Below are positions 62,827 through 64,000 of a stretch of 64,000 nucleotides of DNA, piece after piece; the first letter of the stretch is position 1; every line of letters begins with the position of its first letter. The stretch comes from Schaalia sp. HMT-172 (lineage in GTDB: Bacteria > Actinomycetota > Actinomycetes > Actinomycetales > Actinomycetaceae), in assembly GCF_030644365.1 (NCBI RefSeq), contig NZ_CP130058.1, positions 868,001 to 932,000 on the forward strand, in the 5' to 3' direction. The translations under genes were made by a program, and so were the position numbers. The notes beneath the pieces are model-generated. The model ran no database searches. It was not told where the DNA came from and was given only the letters and a program-made list of their open reading frames with translations.

Positions 62827-63594
62827 ATGAGAATCGCACGTTTTTCCGATGGTACGAACCCGGTGTACGGCGCCCTGGAGGAGGGCTCGACGAGGATCGT
62901 GGGGCTCAAGGGTGATCCGCTGTTCTCGCCCGTGGAACCCTCCGGCCAAATCTACGAGCTGGACGAGGTGCGCCTGCTCTCCCCGGTGATCCCGCGGTCC
63001 AAGGTCGTGGGCATCGGTGACAACTACTCGGACACCCCGATCCCGGCGGATGAGCGCCCTGAGCCGCCGATCTTCCTCAAGGCCAATACCTCGGTCGTGG
63101 GTCCCGACGATCCGATCGCGATCCCCGCATGGTCGAACAAGGTTGCCTTCGAGGGCGAGCTCGCGGTCGTCATCAAGTCCCTGGCGAAGGACGTGAGCGT
63201 GGAGGACGCGCCGCAGGTGATCCTCGGCTACACGATCGCCAACGACGCGACCGCGCGCGACGCGATGACGGGCGGCCCCTGGTCGCGCGGCAAGTCTTTC
63301 GACTCGGCGTGCCCGCTGGGTCCGTGGATCACGGTTGATCCGACGCTTGACGTCACGAACCTGGCGATTCGCTCCTACCTGAACGGGGAGAAGGCTCAGG
63401 ACAGCTCGACCGCGAACATGATCTGGAACCCGTTCGAGCTGGTCTCCTACGTGTCTCGCCAGATGACGCTGCTGCCCGGCGACGTGATCGCCACGGGTGC
63501 GCCCGCGGGCGCCGGCCTCGTCGATGTGGGGGATCGCGTGGAGATCGAGATTGAGGGGATCGGGCGCCTGACGAATCCCGTCGTGCGAGCCTAA
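62827..63594 (+). CDS. Fumarylacetoacetate hydrolase family protein
   Basis: A 255-residue FAH-fold enzyme. VVGIGDNYSDTPIPADERPE, IFLKANTSVVGPDDPIAIP, KVAFEGELAVVI (metal Glu residues), GYTIANDATARD and PGDVIATGAPAGAGLVDVGD are standard. Members act as 2-hydroxyhepta-2,4-diene-1,7-dioate isomerases, acylpyruvases or oxaloacetate tautomerases/decarboxylases; the lack of a catabolic cluster here favours a housekeeping role. Confidence 0.94.
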   Translation: MRIARFSDGTNPVYGALEEGSTRIVGLKGDPLFSPVEPSGQIYELDEVRLLSPVIPRSKVVGIGDNYSDTPIPADERPEPPIFLKANTSVVGPDDPIAIPAWSNKVAFEGELAVVIKSLAKDVSVEDAPQVILGYTIANDATARDAMTGGPWSRGKSFDSACPLGPWITVDPTLDVTNLAIRSYLNGEKAQDSSTANMIWNPFELVSYVSRQMTLLPGDVIATGAPAGAGLVDVGDRVEIEIEGIGRLTNPVVRA

Positions 63595-63658
63595 TCGTGT
63601 GACCTGTGTGATAGGATTACGTCGTTCTGACAATATCTCCGTCGCATAGGAGCACACC

Positions 63659-64000
63659 GTGAGCGAACCCCAGTCATCGGGCGCTCTGGCCGTCGAAATG
63701 GCCGGCCTGGACGTCATCCCCGAATCCGATCGCAAGGGGAAACCCTCTGACCTGTTCATGCCGTGGTTCGCGGCGAATATTTCAGTCCTGGGTATCTCGT
63801 GGGGCTCGTGGATCCTCGGATTCGGCCTCTCCCTCGCCCAGGCGATCGTCGTGTCCGTCGTGGGCGTGACCCTGTCCTTCCTGGTCTGCGGCCTCATCGC
63901 GATCGCCGGCAAGCGCGGCTCCGCCCCGACGCTGGTCCTGTCGCGCGCGGCCTTCGGCTTCAACGGCAACCGCGTGTCGGCGGCGATCTCGTGGATCCTG
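63659..64000 (+). CDS. NCS1 purine/cytosine permease (partial, 3' end beyond window)
   Basis: The first 114 residues are visible: a soluble N-terminus (EMAGLDVIPESDRKGKPSD), helix FMPWFAANISVLGISWGSWI, a second helix and the consensus GSAPTLVLSRAAFGFNGN. This is the start of the CodB-like nucleobase:cation symporter-1 family. GTG 63659 has TAGGAG upstream, and TAGGAT (63612-63617) is a likely -10 box, so this gene has a leader unlike its neighbour. Which base is carried cannot be told from this part. Confidence 0.88.
   Translation, partial: MSEPQSSGALAVEMAGLDVIPESDRKGKPSDLFMPWFAANISVLGISWGSWILGFGLSLAQAIVVSVVGVTLSFLVCGLIAIAGKRGSAPTLVLSRAAFGFNGNRVSAAISWIL

Overview
The window is chromosomal DNA from a high-GC Gram-positive bacterium. 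Strongly G/C-biased third positions, a Zur-controlled zinc locus, an actinobacterial-type LeuA, RecO/UppS linkage, a DUF3516-type helicase and many apparently leaderless genes all point to Actinobacteria. LuxS, lactate utilisation genes, MalEFG-type sugar uptake and a beta-glucoside-type PTS fit Actinomycetaceae (Actinomyces/Schaalia-like). The genus is an inference from gene content, not a measured result. I see no rRNA or tRNA gene, no transposase, no prophage and no CRISPR array.

Layout. 1-6.6 kb: a lactate module on the minus strand (lutABC, cut by the window edge, and lactate permease), interrupted by three tandem paralogous lipoproteins. 6.7-12.5 kb: leuA, two paralogous TetR regulators, recO-uppS and a DedA-like membrane protein. 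12.5-15.8 kb: a zinc uptake operon znuA-znuC-znuB-zur with two Zur boxes over its promoter. 15.8-20.9 kb: a LacI regulator divergent from a maltose-type ABC importer. 21.4-23.4 kb: a YtrA-type GntR regulator with an ABC exporter. 24-27.7 kb: glyS, a tRNA-dihydrouridine synthase and aroD. 28-34.1 kb: a PTS IIBCA transporter divergent from dgt, then dnaG and luxS. 34.2-42.4 kb: a hypothetical gene, a YefM/YoeB-type toxin-antitoxin pair, ilvE, a heterodimeric ABC exporter, manA and a glutamine amidotransferase. 42.4-45.8 kb: a lipoprotein-adaptor-ATPase-permease operon. 46.1-50.5 kb: a MetE-like protein, ilvD and a lipoate ligase. 50.7-53.6 kb: a DUF262 + HipA-like kinase pair of visibly different base use. 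53.6-64 kb: housekeeping and membrane genes ending in a truncated NCS1 permease.

The most unusual content is non-coding. (1) Four copies of a roughly 125-135 bp AT-rich intergenic element (21.15, 23.58, 27.73 and 56.21 kb) have long terminal inverted repeats built around CGCATGCAATT; in one copy both arms have changed together so that pairing is kept. (2) Upstream of glyS there is a phased array: three direct and then three inverted copies of GGATAGGTT, each exactly 19 bp apart, with a perfect palindrome at the centre. (3) Many terminator hairpins share the stem CCCCGGCCTCGT/ACGAGGCCGGGG. (4) About sixteen genes carry a TANNNT-like hexamer ending 6-8 nt before the start codon, with no Shine-Dalgarno sequence in that interval, as expected for leaderless transcripts.

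Among the proteins, the DUF262-HipA pair is the best candidate for an undescribed two-gene defence or stress module. The three tandem lipoproteins, which look partly homogenised by gene conversion, are the best uncharacterised family.
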